Below are positions 6,256 through 7,104 of a DNA stretch of 7,104 nucleotides, one piece after another; the first letter of the stretch is position 1, and every line of letters starts with the position of its first letter. A program made the translations under genes and the position numbers. The stretch is taken from the NCBI GenBank assembly GCA_026709745.1, contig JAPOSJ010000239.1:5124-12227 (forward strand). The letters are read 5' to 3'. This stretch comes from Candidatus Dadabacteria bacterium (GTDB lineage Bacteria > Desulfobacterota_D > UBA1144 > Nemesobacterales > Nemesobacteraceae). A model generated the notes under the pieces. The model searched no databases. It was not told where the DNA came from and saw only the letters and a list, made by a program, of their open reading frames with translations.

Positions 6256-7068
6256 ATGCCCAAGCGAACCGACATAAAAACCATAATGGTCATCGGCTCA
6301 GGTCCGATAGTTATAGGACAGGCCTGCGAGTTTGATTATTCGGGCACCCAGGCGTGCAAGGTCCTCAAAGAAGAAGGCTACAGAGTAGTTCTGGTAAATA
6401 GCAACCCGGCCACCATAATGACCGATCCGGACTTTGCAGACAGAACTTATGTGGAGCCGCTTGTTCCAGAGATACTGGAAAAAATAATTGAGAAAGAAAA
6501 ACCTGACGCCCTCCTTCCTACAATAGGCGGGCAGACTGCCCTTAATCTTGCCGTTTCACTTGCCGAGTCAGGTGCACTGGAACGCCACGGTGTGGAACTC
6601 ATAGGCGCAAAAATCCCAGCGATAAATAAAGCGGAGAACAGGGAACTTTTCAAAAAGGCCATAGCGGAAATAGGCCTCGAGGTGCCGAGAAGCGGTATCG
6701 CACACGATATGGAAGAGGCCTGGGAAGTTGCAGACATGATAGGGTTCCCAGTCTTTATACGGCCTTCTTTTACCCTTGGTGGAAGCGGCGGAAGCGTTGC
6801 CTACAACAAAGAGGAATTTCAGGAGTTTGCCAAGGCGGGAATCGAGAGCTCTCCTGCAAGCGAGATACTCATAGAAGAGTCAATAGTGGGGTGGAAAGAG
6901 TTTGAGTACGAAGTCATGCGGGATCATATGGATAACGTGGTCATAATCTGCTCCATAGAGAACCTCGACGCCATGGGGGTTCACACAGGAGACAGCATAA
7001 CGGTGGCTCCAGCACAGACCCTTACCGACAGGGAATACCAGCATATGCGCGATGCTTCAATGGCGTAA
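6256..7068 (+). CDS. carB: Carbamoyl-phosphate synthase large subunit CarB, N-terminal part, interrupted by an in-frame stop
   Basis: CarB makes carbamoyl phosphate from bicarbonate, two ATP and ammonia supplied by CarA, for arginine and pyrimidine synthesis. The 270 residues cover the pre-ATP-grasp domain (GSGPIVIGQACEFDYSG, NSNPATIMTDP, PTIGGQTALN) and most of the first ATP-grasp domain (GFPVFIRPSFTLGGSGGS, IEESIVGWKEFEYEV, SIENLDAMGVHTGDSITVAPAQTLTD). Numbering coincides with E. coli CarB: R129, R169, G176, E208, E215, G241 and H243 are all in place. At codon 271 a TAA (7066-7068) replaces a residue that is Val in E. coli. The same frame then continues as IREIGVGTGGS to the window edge, as in intact CarB. 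As written the product lacks the metal and ATP ligands expected near 285-303 and the whole second half, so it could not work. The full family length is about 1070 residues. Whether the stop is a sequencing error or a true mutation cannot be told here. Confidence 0.95.
   Translation: MPKRTDIKTIMVIGSGPIVIGQACEFDYSGTQACKVLKEEGYRVVLVNSNPATIMTDPDFADRTYVEPLVPEILEKIIEKEKPDALLPTIGGQTALNLAVSLAESGALERHGVELIGAKIPAINKAENRELFKKAIAEIGLEVPRSGIAHDMEEAWEVADMIGFPVFIRPSFTLGGSGGSVAYNKEEFQEFAKAGIESSPASEILIEESIVGWKEFEYEVMRDHMDNVVIICSIENLDAMGVHTGDSITVAPAQTLTDREYQHMRDASMA
7066..7068 (+). other. In-frame TAA inside the conserved carB coding region
   Basis: The codon lies between DASMA and IREIGV, a conserved stretch (E. 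coli has ASMAVLREIGV). No frame change accompanies it. A single base change from TTA (Leu) would produce it. No ATG follows in the remaining 36 bases, so an immediate restart is not visible. Confidence 0.8.
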
Positions 7069-7104
7069 ATAAGGGAAATCGGCGTTGGGACCGGGGGTTC
7101 CACA

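Noticed and set aside
6256..7068. Naturally split CarB, as in some thermophiles and archaea
   Set aside because: Known splits separate the two homologous halves near the middle of the protein; residue 271 is inside the first ATP-grasp domain.

Overview
The window is a piece of a bacterial chromosome in which two housekeeping biosynthesis genes, thiC (thiamine; left edge, 5' end missing) and carB (carbamoyl phosphate; right edge, 3' end missing), flank about 5.3 kb of accessory, defence-type DNA. The organism cannot be named safely. ThiC and CarB are ordinary bacterial types; base composition looks mid-GC, with noticeable use of ATA for isoleucine in the two core genes. No phage or transposase gene is visible.

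Layout, left to right. thiC (1-809) ends at a good intrinsic terminator (825-856). Next is a small MNT-type nucleotidyltransferase gene (885-1235), the antitoxin half of a type VII (HEPN/MNT) toxin-antitoxin pair. The expected HEPN toxin is present only as a broken stub of about 85 bp (1232-1315). A very large type IIG-like restriction-modification gene follows (1328-5429, about 1366 codons). It has an N-terminal PD-(D/E)XK nuclease, a gamma-type N6-adenine methyltransferase core and a C-terminal specificity region. Its reading frame is broken just after the nuclease catalytic motif, at a run of nine G (1762-1770). G8 would restore one continuous protein, so this looks like either a phase-variable OFF state or a homopolymer sequencing error. 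Convergent to it is a 225-aa gene on the minus strand (5464-6141) with a PD-(D/E)XK-like signature. Finally carB starts at 6256 behind a plausible sigma70 promoter, but an in-frame TAA at 7066-7068 interrupts it while the coding match continues afterwards.

How the parts may work together (inference): the restriction-modification gene would methylate host DNA and cut unmodified DNA. The G tract could switch restriction off by separating the nuclease from the methyltransferase, and possible restart sites just after the tract would keep methylation alone. The nuclease-like neighbour and the orphan MNT gene suggest a small, partly decayed defence island between thiC and carB. Three reading-frame lesions in about 6 kb (HEPN stub, G9 tract, carB TAA) mean that sequence quality must be settled before a biological reading is trusted.
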